A DNA stretch of 64,000 nt. Origin: Aequorivita aurantiaca (lineage in GTDB: Bacteria; Bacteroidota; Bacteroidia; Flavobacteriales; Flavobacteriaceae). Below the pieces are notes generated by a model that had not been told where the DNA came from, ran no database searches, and worked only from the letters and a program-made list of their open reading frames with translations. Within the stretch, counting starts at the first letter, position 1, and every line of letters starts with the position of its first letter. Below are positions 8,896 through 17,933 of the stretch, piece after piece. The DNA lies in assembly GCF_030410135.1 (NCBI RefSeq), contig NZ_JAUGQQ010000002.1:462204-526203 (forward strand). Direction: 5' to 3'. A program made the translations under genes and the position numbers.

Positions 8896-11331
8896 ATGAA
8901 AACAAGACTACTATTACTTTCAACCATACTTTTTTCTTTTTCAATCAATGCTCAAATAGATTTTGGGCCGCACATTATTGTTGACGATACGGGCGGGACA
9001 AACAACCCACAATCCGTTATTGCCGCAGATCTTGACAATGATGGAGATTTGGATATGATATCTTCATCCCTGGGCGATTCTAAAATAGCTTGGTATAAAA
9101 ATACTAATGGCAGTTTTGGAACACAGCAAATAATAACGGAAAATGCCAATCGAGCCTATCAAGTAATAGCCTTGGATATAGACAACGATGGCGATGAAGA
9201 TTTAGTGAACGCCACGTATTATGGTATTTTTTGGTACGAAAATACAGATGGTCAAGGAAATTTTGCAACCGCCCAACCCGTTAGTCCAGCAGTTGTTAAA
9301 GCTAGGGACATAGACGCAAAAGATATGGACGGCGATGGGGATTTGGATATAATTTCAAGTTCAGGTTCCACCAATTCCATATCCTGGTTTGAAAATATGG
9401 ATGGGCAAGGAACGTTTGCCGAAGAACATTTTATCACAACTGATACAGCATTATACCAAAAAATAGACGTAGCAGATCTTGATGGCGATGGTGATATGGA
9501 TATTTTGGCCTCAGATTATACAAACGACGATGTGGGATGGTTCAAGAATATTAATGGCCAAGGAGATTTTGGGCCCAAGCAGGTTATTACTTCAGATGTT
9601 CAGCGCCCTCAAGGTATTTCCGCCGCAGATCTCGATGGCGATGGCGATTTGGACGTAATTTCTACTTCCCAATTGTTCGACCACAAATTGGTTTGGTTCG
9701 AAAATTTAAACGGGCAGGGCAATTTTGGACCACAGCGTTTCGTGAATCCTGATGTGTATGGTCAATTTTTGGTTACAACGGCAGATTTGGATAATGATGG
9801 AGATTTGGACGTGATTTCTGGTGGAAGTGCCCAGGGAATAATTTATTGGTATAAAAATGTTGACGGACTTGGTAATTTTGGACCAAAGCAACAAATAACT
9901 GATCAAATAGAATATTTAAGTGACCTAAACTTGGCAGATTTGGACAACGACGGCGACATGGATTTAATGTCGGCCTCTGCTACAGACGATAAAATTGCAT
10001 ATTACCTAAATACAGACGGGCAAGGCAATTTCGGATCCCAACAAATAGTTGTGGAAATTAACGGCACCAATAGACCCTATACAGTAATGTCAATAGATTT
10101 AGATGGTGACGGCGATAAGGACGTGCTATCCGCATCAAATGGGGATGACAAAATTGCTTGGCTCGAAAATCTTGACGGCTTAGGAAACTTTTCAGAACCC
10201 AAAACCATCTCATTACTATTAGACTATCCAAGCTCTATTGATGCGGCAGACATTGATGGCGATGGTGATATGGATGTGGTTTCAGAATCTTTCTATGATA
10301 AGACAGTTGCCTGGTTTGAAAATATAGACGGGCAAGGCACCTCTTTTACGCCACATATTTTTAGCCCACTTAACTCAATCCCTTACGTAACCTATTCGAT
10401 GGATGTTGATAATGATGGCGATATGGATATAGTTTCTGGCGGTAATTTCGGCTTAATATGGTATGAAAACACGAATGGCCAAGGAGTATTTGGTTCAAGC
10501 CGAGTTATCAATAGCGCACCCCAATGTATTGAATCTGTTAGAGCCGCAGATCTGGATAACGATGGACTTTTAGATCTGGTTTCTGCAGACTGGTGTAATG
10601 ATGTTCTTTTTTGGCATAAAAACAACGGCGGAGGTAACTTTGGACCACAACAAATAATTTCGACAGAAATAAGTAGTACCTATTCTGTAATCCTTGCAGA
10701 TTTGGATAATGACGGCGATCAGGATGTTTTGGCTTCTTCATTCGGAGATTCTTCCGCAGTTTGGTTCGAAAATATGGATGGTCAAGGTACTTTTAGTTCT
10801 ATAAGAGGTATAAACAATAATGCAGAAGGAGCCTACGAGGTATATGCTAAAGATTTAGACGCGGATGGCGATACGGATGTATTAACTGCTTCCTTCCAAG
10901 CCAATACGGTCTATTGGCATGAAAATTTAGGTAATGGTAATTTTGGAGCCGAACAAGCAATCTCTTCTGAAGCTAAAAGCACTACCTGTGTATTTGCCGA
11001 TGACTATAACAACGATGGAAAAATGGATGTGCTAGCAACGTCATATTTGTTGGACGAAATAATCTGGTTCGAAAACAAAGGCCCATTAAGCATCGAAGAA
11101 AACACAACAAACCTCTTCAGCATCTACCCAAACCCAACAACCGGATTGGTAAATATACAATCCGTATTGCCTATTTCTGAAATTACCGTTTACAATAATC
11201 TTGGGCAACTGCTTTTCACTTTGGAAGAAAAAAACCAAATAGATATTTCAACTCTTCATAGAGGAATCTATTTTGTGAAAATCAAAAGCGAAACAGGACA
11301 GATCGAAACCAAGAAAGTTGTAAAAAAATAA
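8896..11331 (+). CDS. T9SS-secreted VCBS/FG-GAP propeller protein
   Basis: An 811-residue secreted protein. A signal peptide (ending NAQ at about residue 20) precedes some 14 FG-GAP/VCBS-like repeats of about 48 residues. Each has a loop of the type ADLDNDGDLDMIS followed by WF-EN-DGQGNFG, a calcium-binding beta-propeller blade signature. The last 80 residues are a T9SS type A sorting domain (IYPNPTTGLVNIQS...GIYFVKIKSE...KKVVKK). It is followed 9 bp later by a paralogue with the same architecture, giving a tandem pair. It is likely a surface-attached or released calcium-dependent binding protein; the ligand is unknown. No TAnnTTTG box is seen, although TACTTTG lies 24 bp upstream. Confidence 0.92.
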   Translation: MKTRLLLLSTILFSFSINAQIDFGPHIIVDDTGGTNNPQSVIAADLDNDGDLDMISSSLGDSKIAWYKNTNGSFGTQQIITENANRAYQVIALDIDNDGDEDLVNATYYGIFWYENTDGQGNFATAQPVSPAVVKARDIDAKDMDGDGDLDIISSSGSTNSISWFENMDGQGTFAEEHFITTDTALYQKIDVADLDGDGDMDILASDYTNDDVGWFKNINGQGDFGPKQVITSDVQRPQGISAADLDGDGDLDVISTSQLFDHKLVWFENLNGQGNFGPQRFVNPDVYGQFLVTTADLDNDGDLDVISGGSAQGIIYWYKNVDGLGNFGPKQQITDQIEYLSDLNLADLDNDGDMDLMSASATDDKIAYYLNTDGQGNFGSQQIVVEINGTNRPYTVMSIDLDGDGDKDVLSASNGDDKIAWLENLDGLGNFSEPKTISLLLDYPSSIDAADIDGDGDMDVVSESFYDKTVAWFENIDGQGTSFTPHIFSPLNSIPYVTYSMDVDNDGDMDIVSGGNFGLIWYENTNGQGVFGSSRVINSAPQCIESVRAADLDNDGLLDLVSADWCNDVLFWHKNNGGGNFGPQQIISTEISSTYSVILADLDNDGDQDVLASSFGDSSAVWFENMDGQGTFSSIRGINNNAEGAYEVYAKDLDADGDTDVLTASFQANTVYWHENLGNGNFGAEQAISSEAKSTTCVFADDYNNDGKMDVLATSYLLDEIIWFENKGPLSIEENTTNLFSIYPNPTTGLVNIQSVLPISEITVYNNLGQLLFTLEEKNQIDISTLHRGIYFVKIKSETGQIETKKVVKK
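11057..11112. repeat. 56-bp block identical to 12440-12495
   Basis: An exact 56-bp direct repeat spanning the junction of the last VCBS blade and the T9SS sorting domain in two neighbouring genes. Confidence 0.93.
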
Positions 11332-11340
11332 ATTTTTTGT

Positions 11341-12714
11341 ATGAAAAAAATATTATTTCTCCTCAGTCTTATTTCATTTAACACCTACGCCCAAATAGAT
11401 TTTGAAGCGCATATAATTGTAGATTCAAATCCCGTGGTAGATGGTCCATTTGCATTAGCTTCTGGAGATATTGATGGAGATGGTGACAAAGATCTTTTCG
11501 CTACCTCTACAAAAGGTGATAAAGTAGTATGGTTTAAAAATGTGGACGGCCAAGGAAATTTTTCTGAACCAATTGTTATCACCTCTACAATGGATTACCC
11601 TATGGATCTCGCTATTGCAGATATAGATAACGATGGTGACTTAGACCTAGTTGCCATATCAAATGGCGATCATAAAATTGCTTGGTTTGAAAATACAGAT
11701 GGTTTAGGAAACTTTGGTCCACTAACATTAGTAGCCACATTTACATATGTGCAGACAATAGAAGCAAAGGATATAGATGCCGATGGTGATTTAGACTTAA
11801 TTGCTGGGGGAAATGATAAAATCAGTTGGTTTGAGAACTTAAATGGATTAGGCACATTTGGTCCAGAGAAAATAATTAATACCGACATTCTATCCACTGA
11901 GAGCGTAGAAGTTGACGATATTGATGGAGATGGAGATATGGATGTAATTATGGCGGACTGGCCTAGAGACATTGTGGCTTGGTATGAAAACCTAGATGGA
12001 CTGGGTAATTTTGGTCCAGAGCAAATAATATCCCTAGCAGCAGATAATCCTAATACGGTTGTTTTAACAGATATTGATAATGATGGCGATTTAGATGTTG
12101 TATCAACAAATGAAGGTGGGCAAATAGCCTGGTTTAAAAACACAGATGGATTGGGCAATTTTAGTACACCAATCATAATTGCTGAAAATATAGAGCTCGC
12201 ATACAAAATGCACGCTGCTGATCTTGATGGCGATCGCGACAAAGATATTCTAGCATCTTTGTATTTTGATGGTGACCTTATATGGTTGGAAAATGACGGA
12301 AGCGGAAATTTTAGTGAACCGCAATTTTTTTATTCAGATGAATTTTCTCCGATAGCCATAATTGCTGATGATTTTAATGGAGACAACAAAATGGATATAG
12401 CGACTGGTATTTATTTAAATATCGTTTTTGAAGATGATCAAATAATCTGGTTCGAAAACAAAGGCCCATTAAGCATCGAAGAAAACACAACAAACTATTT
12501 CAGCATCTATCCAAACCCAACAAATGGAGTGCTAAACATAAAATCCGCTACACCGCTTTCCGAAATAACCGTTTATAACAATCATGGCCAATTGCTCTTT
12601 GCTTCAGAAAAGAACAATCAGGTAGATATTTCAACTTTAAGCCAAGGAATCTATTTCGTAAAAATTAAAGATGAAAACGGACAAACCGAAACTAAAAAAG
12701 TAATAAAAAATTAA
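11341..12714 (+). CDS. T9SS-secreted VCBS/FG-GAP propeller protein (short paralogue)
   Basis: A 457-residue paralogue of the gene just upstream. It has a signal peptide (ending TYAQ), then about seven blades of the ADIDNDGDLDLVA...WFENTDGLGNFG type, half as many as its neighbour, consistent with a single seven-bladed propeller. It ends in a T9SS type A sorting domain (IYPNPTNGVLNIKS...KKVIKN). It starts 9 bp after the stop of its paralogue, so the pair is probably one transcript. A 56-bp stretch before the sorting domain is identical in both, which points to recent duplication or gene conversion. Substrate or partner unknown. Confidence 0.92.
   Translation: MKKILFLLSLISFNTYAQIDFEAHIIVDSNPVVDGPFALASGDIDGDGDKDLFATSTKGDKVVWFKNVDGQGNFSEPIVITSTMDYPMDLAIADIDNDGDLDLVAISNGDHKIAWFENTDGLGNFGPLTLVATFTYVQTIEAKDIDADGDLDLIAGGNDKISWFENLNGLGTFGPEKIINTDILSTESVEVDDIDGDGDMDVIMADWPRDIVAWYENLDGLGNFGPEQIISLAADNPNTVVLTDIDNDGDLDVVSTNEGGQIAWFKNTDGLGNFSTPIIIAENIELAYKMHAADLDGDRDKDILASLYFDGDLIWLENDGSGNFSEPQFFYSDEFSPIAIIADDFNGDNKMDIATGIYLNIVFEDDQIIWFENKGPLSIEENTTNYFSIYPNPTNGVLNIKSATPLSEITVYNNHGQLLFASEKNNQVDISTLSQGIYFVKIKDENGQTETKKVIKN
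12440..12495. repeat. 56-bp block identical to 11057-11112
   Basis: Second copy of the exact 56-bp repeat in the tandem VCBS genes. Confidence 0.93.
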
Positions 12715-12725
12715 ATTGAAGTACC

Positions 12726-12755
12726 TTTCAATGTAAATCAAACATTACATTGAAA
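12726..12755. promoter_or_regulatory. 11-bp perfect inverted repeat over MFS start codon
   Basis: Arms TTTCAATGTAA and TTACATTGAAA, 8 bp apart, lie between the VCBS gene and the transporter. The right arm contains the TTG start codon (12750-12752). There is no T run after it, so it is not a normal terminator. It could be a repressor operator or an mRNA hairpin that hides the start codon. Confidence 0.6.
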
Positions 12756-13931
12756 ACCATAACCCGCACCGTTTGGATACTTTCGCTCATCAGCCTGTTT
12801 ACAGATATGGCCAGCGAAATGCTCTACCCAATAATGCCTATTTATTTAAAAAGTATTGGCTTTTCAATTTTACTGATCGGCGTCTTGGAAGGGGTGGTGG
12901 AAGCCGTAGCCGGATTGAGCAAAGGATATTTCGGGCAACTTTCCGATAGTAAAGCCAAACGAGCTCCTTTTGTACAGTTGGGTTATTCCCTCAGCGCCCT
13001 TTCAAAACCGATGATGGCTTTTTTTGTTTTTCCACTTTGGATATTTTTTGTGAGAACCACGGATAGACTCGGAAAAGGAATCCGAACCGGAGCCAGAGAT
13101 GCGATGCTTTCCGCTGAAACTACAAAGGAAAATAAGGGGAAAGTTTTCGGCTTCCACCGTTCGTTGGATACTTTTGGCGCGGTTCTCGGTCCTGCCCTGG
13201 CGCTACTTTATCTATATTTTTATCCCGAAGATTATATTAATCTCTTTTACATTGCCTTCATTCCGGGGGTTTTGGCAATTGTAGCTTCCTTTCTTTTAAA
13301 GGACAAGAAAAACGAAAGTTCTTCCGAAATTGAAAATATAAATTTCTTCTCCTTCATAAAATATTGGAAACAAAGTTCTTCGGAATACCGAAAAGTCATC
13401 ATTGGCCTGCTCCTCTTCGCCCTCTTCAACAGCAGTGACGTATTTTTATTACTGAAAGCGAAAGAAGCCGGACTTGACGATACTTGGGTAATCGGCATTT
13501 ATATTTTCTACAATTTAATTTATGCCCTCACCGCATACCCACTGGGAATTTTCGCAGATAAAATTGGTCTCAAAAAAATGTTTGTCTTTGGTTTGATTAT
13601 TTTCTGTTTGGTTTACTTCGGAATGGGTTTAACAACAAATCTTTATTTAATGTTCGTGCTTTTTTTCGGCTATGGGATTTATGCCGCAGCAACCGAAGGA
13701 ATTTCCAAAGCTTGGATTACCAACATTTCCAAAGCGAAAAATACTGCAACCGCCGTGGGCACGTATGCCGCCTTCCAAAGTATTGCAGCGATGATTGCGA
13801 GCATAATGGCAGGACTTTTATGGCTTTACTTCGGGGCGAATGTTGCGTTTTTGGTTACTGCTCTTGCAACCATTGGGGTAATTGTATATTTTCTAGCCTT
13901 AAATTTTTCCTCCGAAGATTCGAAATTTTGA
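12750..13931 (+). CDS. MFS transporter
   Basis: A 393-residue major facilitator superfamily protein with about 12 hydrophobic segments. Charged loops typical of the family include GQLSDSKAKR after segment 2 and FADKIGLKK in the second half. The conserved-looking regions FTDMASEMLYPIMP at the start and TTDRLGKGIRTGARDA in the middle place it in a widespread bacterial subgroup of poorly known substrate, often annotated as drug or sugar efflux. The start is TTG; no better start precedes it. The start codon sits inside an 11-bp inverted repeat, suggesting translational or transcriptional control. It is followed by a short AACTTTC-rich stretch and then the pheT promoter. Confidence 0.88.
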   Translation: MKTITRTVWILSLISLFTDMASEMLYPIMPIYLKSIGFSILLIGVLEGVVEAVAGLSKGYFGQLSDSKAKRAPFVQLGYSLSALSKPMMAFFVFPLWIFFVRTTDRLGKGIRTGARDAMLSAETTKENKGKVFGFHRSLDTFGAVLGPALALLYLYFYPEDYINLFYIAFIPGVLAIVASFLLKDKKNESSSEIENINFFSFIKYWKQSSSEYRKVIIGLLLFALFNSSDVFLLLKAKEAGLDDTWVIGIYIFYNLIYALTAYPLGIFADKIGLKKMFVFGLIIFCLVYFGMGLTTNLYLMFVLFFGYGIYAAATEGISKAWITNISKAKNTATAVGTYAAFQSIAAMIASIMAGLLWLYFGANVAFLVTALATIGVIVYFLALNFSSEDSKF

Positions 13932-13990
13932 ACTTTTAGCTTTTAACTTGTCACTAAAACTTTCAACTTTCAACTTCAAACTTTCAACTA
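13931..13990. repeat. Low-complexity AACTTTC-type repeats
   Basis: Imperfect copies of aacttttagc, ttttaactt and aactttcaactttcaactt fill the gap between the transporter stop and the pheT promoter. They resemble the short-period intergenic arrays at 383-413 and 7538-7568. Confidence 0.7.
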
Positions 13991-13995
13991 AATAG

Positions 13996-14003
13996 TATCT
14001 TTG
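13996..14003 (+). promoter_or_regulatory. -7 box TATCTTTG of pheT
   Basis: Perfect TAnnTTTG element ending 24 bp before the pheT ATG. Confidence 0.65.
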
Positions 14004-14026
14004 CCCCCTGTTAAGAATTTACACTT

Positions 14027-16453
14027 ATGAAAATTTCATACAACTGGCTAAAACAATTCATCAACTTGCCCTGGGACGCCGAAAAAACCGGCGAATTATT
14101 GACCGACCTCGGTCTTGAAATAGAGGGAATAGAAGATTTTTCTTCCGTAAAAGGCGGATTGGAAGGGGTAGTAATTGGCCATGTTTTGGAATGTGTACAA
14201 CATAGCAATGCCGATAGATTAAAGGTTACTAAGATTGATATTGGAACCGGGGAAACTCTTCAAATAGTGTGTGGAGCGCCCAATGTGGCTATTGGCCAAA
14301 AAGTCGCGGTTGCAACCGTAGGCACTACACTTTATGATGCCGAAGGAAAACCTTGGCAGATAAATAAAGGTAAGATTCGCGGGGAAGTTAGTGAAGGAAT
14401 GATCTGCGCCGAGGATGAACTCGGTCTCGGAAAATCCCACGAGGGAATAATGGTTTTGGATGCGAAATTAAAACCTGGAACCCCATTAGCCAAAGTACTA
14501 GAAATTGAAAACGACAAAGTTTTTGAAATTGGTCTAACCCCAAACCGTGCCGATGCCATGAGCCATTGGGGTGTAGCGCGAGACCTAAAGGCGGGCCTGC
14601 TTCACAAAGGAATTTCCACAAAACTCAATACCCCATCAACCAGCAGTTTTAGAATAGATAACCGCACCCTAAAAATTGATATAAAAGTTAAAGATAGTGC
14701 GCTGGCACCACGCTATTGTGGCATAACAATAAGCAACGTAAAGGTAGAGCCATCCCCTGCCTGGCTTCAAAATAGACTCAAGTCCATTGGTCTTTCGCCA
14801 ATCAATAATATTGTAGATGTTACCAATTATGTATTGCATGAACTTGGTCAACCCTTGCACGCTTTCGACGCAGCAAGGATTGCAGGGAATACCGTTAACG
14901 TGAAAACCCTACCAGCGGGAACAAAGTTCACGACCTTGGATGGTATAGAACGGGAGCTGCACCCTGAGGATTTGATGATCTGCGATGACGAAAAACCAAT
15001 GTGTATTGCAGGTGTATTCGGAGGAATAAATAGTGGCGTTACGGCAGCTACAACAAGTATCTTTTTAGAAAGCGCATATTTTAATCCCGTAAGTGTTCGC
15101 AAAACAGCAAAGCGCCACAGTTTAAGTACGGACGCCTCCTTTCGTTTTGAGAGAGGAATAGACCCAAACATCACGGATTATGCGCTCCGCTACGCCGCAA
15201 TTTTAATTCTTAAAGTTGCCGGAGGTCAAATAACGAGCGATTTGATTGACATATATCCAAAAAAGATTGAAGGTCACCAAGTGTTGTTGAATTTCGAAAA
15301 AGCAAATAATTTGATTGGGGAAGAGATTTCAAAGGAAACGATTAAAGACATACTCACTTCGTTAGAAATAAAAATAACCAATATTACCGAAACCGGCTTA
15401 GGAATGACCATTCCCGCCTATCGAAACGATGTTACCCGCGACGTAGATGTGATTGAGGAGATTTTGCGGGTGTATGGCTACAACAATATAAAATTCACCC
15501 AAAAACTCAATGCCTCCATTTCCCCAGTTTTGCCCGGGGAGGATTACCAAGTTCAGAATAAAATTGCGATGCAATTAACTGGTTTGGGTTTCAGCGAAAT
15601 GTTGAACAACTCGTTAACCACGCCTACCTACAGTGATTTAAGCCAAACCATAAATTCTGCCCACAACGTATCTATGCTCAATCCGCTTAGCCAAGACCTC
15701 TCCGTATTGCGACAGTCTATGCTTTTTTCAGGTTTGGAAGCGATAGAATACAACAGCAATAGGAAGAACGCGGATTTAAAGTTGTTCGAATTCGGCAAAA
15801 CCTACCACAAATTTCCGGGTGGAAGTTCAGAATTCAAACATCTATCTATATTTATTACAGGTTTAAAGGCAGAAGGCAATTGGACCAATCCAGAAAGCAA
15901 AAGCAATTTTTTCTTCGGAAAAGGAATTGTAATAGCTCTTTTGCAACGTTTGGGTCTAAATGGTTATACGGAAGAAATATCGGAAAACGATATATTCTCT
16001 GAAGGAATTACCCTGAAAAGGAACAAAACCATATTGGCAGAATTTGGAATCGTCTCCAAAAAAATCACAAAGGAATTAGATATTGACGCCGAAGTATTTT
16101 ATGCAGATTTCCATTGGGATACCGTGCTGAAACAACTTTCAACCAAAAACTTTAAATTGGTTCCAATTGCAAAATTTCAGGCAGCACAACGCGATTTTGC
16201 TCTGTTGCTGGATGATTCCGTATGTTTCGCAGATTTACAAGAGGCCGCATACAATGCCGAAAGAAAATTCATAAAAGCCATAACTCTTTTTGATGTTTAT
16301 AAAGGTCAAAACCTTCCCGAGGGTAAAAAAAGCTACGCCTTGAGCTTCACAATTCAAGATGAAGAAAAAACGTTGACAGACAAACAGATTGATAAAATTA
16401 TGGGCAAACTTCAACAAAAATTCGAAACCGAATTTGGAGCAACGCTTCGGTAA
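14027..16453 (+). CDS. pheT: Phenylalanine--tRNA ligase beta subunit
   Basis: An 808-residue protein of normal length for PheT. In order: an N-terminal start (MKISYNWLKQFI), a tRNA-binding OB domain at about 40-150 (VVIGHVLECVQHSNADRLKV...QIVCGAPNV), B3/B4 editing domains around 210-400 (SIGLSPINNIVDVTNYVLHELGQP is split by this phrase region), B5 at about 405-475, and a C-terminal ferredoxin-fold anticodon-binding domain (about 715-808). It pairs with PheS to charge tRNA-Phe. pheS is not next to it, a common arrangement in Bacteroidota. A hairpin at 16457-16486 ends the transcript. Confidence 0.97.
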   Translation: MKISYNWLKQFINLPWDAEKTGELLTDLGLEIEGIEDFSSVKGGLEGVVIGHVLECVQHSNADRLKVTKIDIGTGETLQIVCGAPNVAIGQKVAVATVGTTLYDAEGKPWQINKGKIRGEVSEGMICAEDELGLGKSHEGIMVLDAKLKPGTPLAKVLEIENDKVFEIGLTPNRADAMSHWGVARDLKAGLLHKGISTKLNTPSTSSFRIDNRTLKIDIKVKDSALAPRYCGITISNVKVEPSPAWLQNRLKSIGLSPINNIVDVTNYVLHELGQPLHAFDAARIAGNTVNVKTLPAGTKFTTLDGIERELHPEDLMICDDEKPMCIAGVFGGINSGVTAATTSIFLESAYFNPVSVRKTAKRHSLSTDASFRFERGIDPNITDYALRYAAILILKVAGGQITSDLIDIYPKKIEGHQVLLNFEKANNLIGEEISKETIKDILTSLEIKITNITETGLGMTIPAYRNDVTRDVDVIEEILRVYGYNNIKFTQKLNASISPVLPGEDYQVQNKIAMQLTGLGFSEMLNNSLTTPTYSDLSQTINSAHNVSMLNPLSQDLSVLRQSMLFSGLEAIEYNSNRKNADLKLFEFGKTYHKFPGGSSEFKHLSIFITGLKAEGNWTNPESKSNFFFGKGIVIALLQRLGLNGYTEEISENDIFSEGITLKRNKTILAEFGIVSKKITKELDIDAEVFYADFHWDTVLKQLSTKNFKLVPIAKFQAAQRDFALLLDDSVCFADLQEAAYNAERKFIKAITLFDVYKGQNLPEGKKSYALSFTIQDEEKTLTDKQIDKIMGKLQQKFETEFGATLR

Positions 16454-16456
16454 AAA

Positions 16457-16486
16457 AAAACAGCGACCAATTAAAGTCGCTGTTTT
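16457..16486. terminator. Bidirectional terminator, pheT / fasciclin gene
   Basis: An 11-bp stem AAAACAGCGAC/GTCGCTGTTTT with an 8-base loop and T or A runs on both sides, between converging genes. Confidence 0.85.
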
Positions 16487-16517
16487 CAATTTATAGAATT
16501 GGGAATTAAAAAAATAA

Positions 16518-17096
16518 TTATTTGGGCAAAACTACGCTATCAATAACGTGAATAACTCCGTTTGATTGGTTTACGTCGGCAATCGTTACTGTAGCCATAC
16601 CTCCTTTTTCATCCATCAACACCACTTTTTTTCCTTTCATCATTGCCGTCAATGCGCCACCGCTCACTGTTTGGTAAGTTGCTTTACCGTTACCCTTTAT
16701 AATATCCTTCATAATTGAGGCTGCGCTATGTTTTCCTGCAACCACGTGATAGGTTAAAATAGTTTGAAGCGTTTTTTTGTTCTCCGGTTTTAGCAATGTT
16801 TCCACAGTTCCCTTTGGAAGCTTTTCGAATGCTTCGTTTGTCGGTGCAAAAACGGTAAAAGGCCCCACGCCCTGAAGCGTTTCCACCAAATCTGCCGCCT
16901 TTACTGCTGCAACCAAGGTTGTGTGATCCTTTGAATTAACTGCGTTTTCAACAATGTTTTTGCTCGGGTACATTTCTGCACCGCCAACCATTACGGTTTT
17001 TTCATCGCTCATCATGGTACCTTGGGCGAAAATGGAAGATGTTCCGGCTAAAATAGCCACTGAAAATAATGCTGCTGTAAAAATTTTTGATTTCAT
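16518..17096 (-). CDS. Secreted fasciclin-domain protein
   Basis: A 192-residue protein with a signal peptide (MKSKIFTAALFSVAILAG...) and one FAS1 domain from about residue 45. The H1 motif region reads TVFAPTNEAFEKLP and the H2-like end reads NGVIHVIDSVVLPK; the NAVNSKDHTTLVAAVKAADL start is also typical. Fasciclin domains mediate weak adhesion or carbohydrate/protein contact outside the cytoplasm; the partner is unknown. The adjacent leftward gene is a divergent paralogue. The two are separated by a long hairpin, so they may be transcribed separately or unequally. Confidence 0.93.
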   Translation of the reverse strand: MKSKIFTAALFSVAILAGTSSIFAQGTMMSDEKTVMVGGAEMYPSKNIVENAVNSKDHTTLVAAVKAADLVETLQGVGPFTVFAPTNEAFEKLPKGTVETLLKPENKKTLQTILTYHVVAGKHSAASIMKDIIKGNGKATYQTVSGGALTAMMKGKKVVLMDEKGGMATVTIADVNQSNGVIHVIDSVVLPK

Positions 17097-17137
17097 AATA
17101 ATGTGTTTTTAGTTTTATGTTTATGTGCATATAAACG

Positions 17138-17175
17138 AAAGTCCGGAAACTGCGGTTTTGCGATTTCCGGACTTT
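17138..17175 (-). terminator. 12-bp stem hairpin between fasciclin genes
   Basis: Perfect arms AAAGTCCGGAAA and TTTCCGGACTTT separated by 14 bases. In the leftward direction the stem is followed only by CGTTTAT, a weak T run, so it may be a partial terminator or a processing site between the two paralogues. Confidence 0.6.
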
Positions 17176-17198
17176 AGGGTTTATTTAACTTATAAAAC

Positions 17199-17777
17199 TT
17201 ATTCTTCCGAATTCGGAAAGATCACACTATCGATTATATGAAAGAAACCATTTTTATGGTAGAAATCTGAAGCAATGATGTTTGCAGTCCTGTTTTCCGA
17301 ATCCACTAGTTGAAGCGTTCCGTTTACTTCCCGAATTCGCAGACTATTGCCTTCAATGGTTTTCAAATAAGTATTGCTGCCCTGTTTTGCAATCTCATTT
17401 TTTAAGGTGTTACTATCAATTCTTCCCGGTACCGCGAGCATTGTGATTATCGAATTCATTATTTTGGGATTGCCTAAAATGGAATCCCGGCTTTTTTTGG
17501 GCAGGTTTAAAAACCCTTCATCCGCAATTGCAAAAATTGTAACAGCCTCCATCCCTTCCAGCTTTTGGCGAGAAGGGGCATTTTTCAGAACACTCGCCAG
17601 CACGGTGAAATCCGGCGCCTCTTCAATATTTTGATAAAATGATTTGTTTGAAGTGAAAGTACTTTCCCCCAATTTTCTGGAAACTTCCGCATTGTTTTTT
17701 GAGAGATATTTTTGGGCAGATGCATTTATTGAGAAACAGGCCAACAAAAGCAGGGTAATCAAATTCTTGAAATACAT
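17199..17777 (-). CDS. Secreted fasciclin-domain protein (divergent paralogue)
   Basis: A 192-residue protein with a signal peptide (ending NASAQ) and one FAS1 domain. The H1-like segment reads TIFAIADEGFLNLP, where the usual AP-N is replaced by IADE. The end reads NGFFHIIDSVIFP. Between them the order of strands and the phrase LVDSENRTANIIASDFYHKNG match FAS1. It is only distantly similar to the fasciclin gene 102 bp downstream, so the duplication is old or the two were brought together. It is likely periplasmic or surface exposed. A near-consensus -7 box (TATATTTA) lies upstream. Confidence 0.88.
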   Translation of the reverse strand: MYFKNLITLLLLACFSINASAQKYLSKNNAEVSRKLGESTFTSNKSFYQNIEEAPDFTVLASVLKNAPSRQKLEGMEAVTIFAIADEGFLNLPKKSRDSILGNPKIMNSIITMLAVPGRIDSNTLKNEIAKQGSNTYLKTIEGNSLRIREVNGTLQLVDSENRTANIIASDFYHKNGFFHIIDSVIFPNSEE

Positions 17778-17933
17778 ATTTTATTTTTAGGATTGTAAAT
17801 ATAACAAATACCGTTATAAAATGAGTTTGCCCATTACAGCTATCGCATTCTTTTTTATTGCTGCGAACCGTGTTAAATAATTGGAATGTTGGATTGTTGT
17901 CTGTAAATTTAGAATTCAAAAAAAGTACACGCT

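Noticed and set aside
11670..12242. 190-codon frame opposite the VCBS gene
   Set aside because: Shadow frame produced by the periodic Asp/Gly-rich repeats of the real gene.
448..12714. Regularly spaced DNA repeats that might suggest CRISPR arrays
   Set aside because: They are in-frame codon repeats of calcium-binding loops in secreted proteins, are not identical, and have no cas genes nearby.
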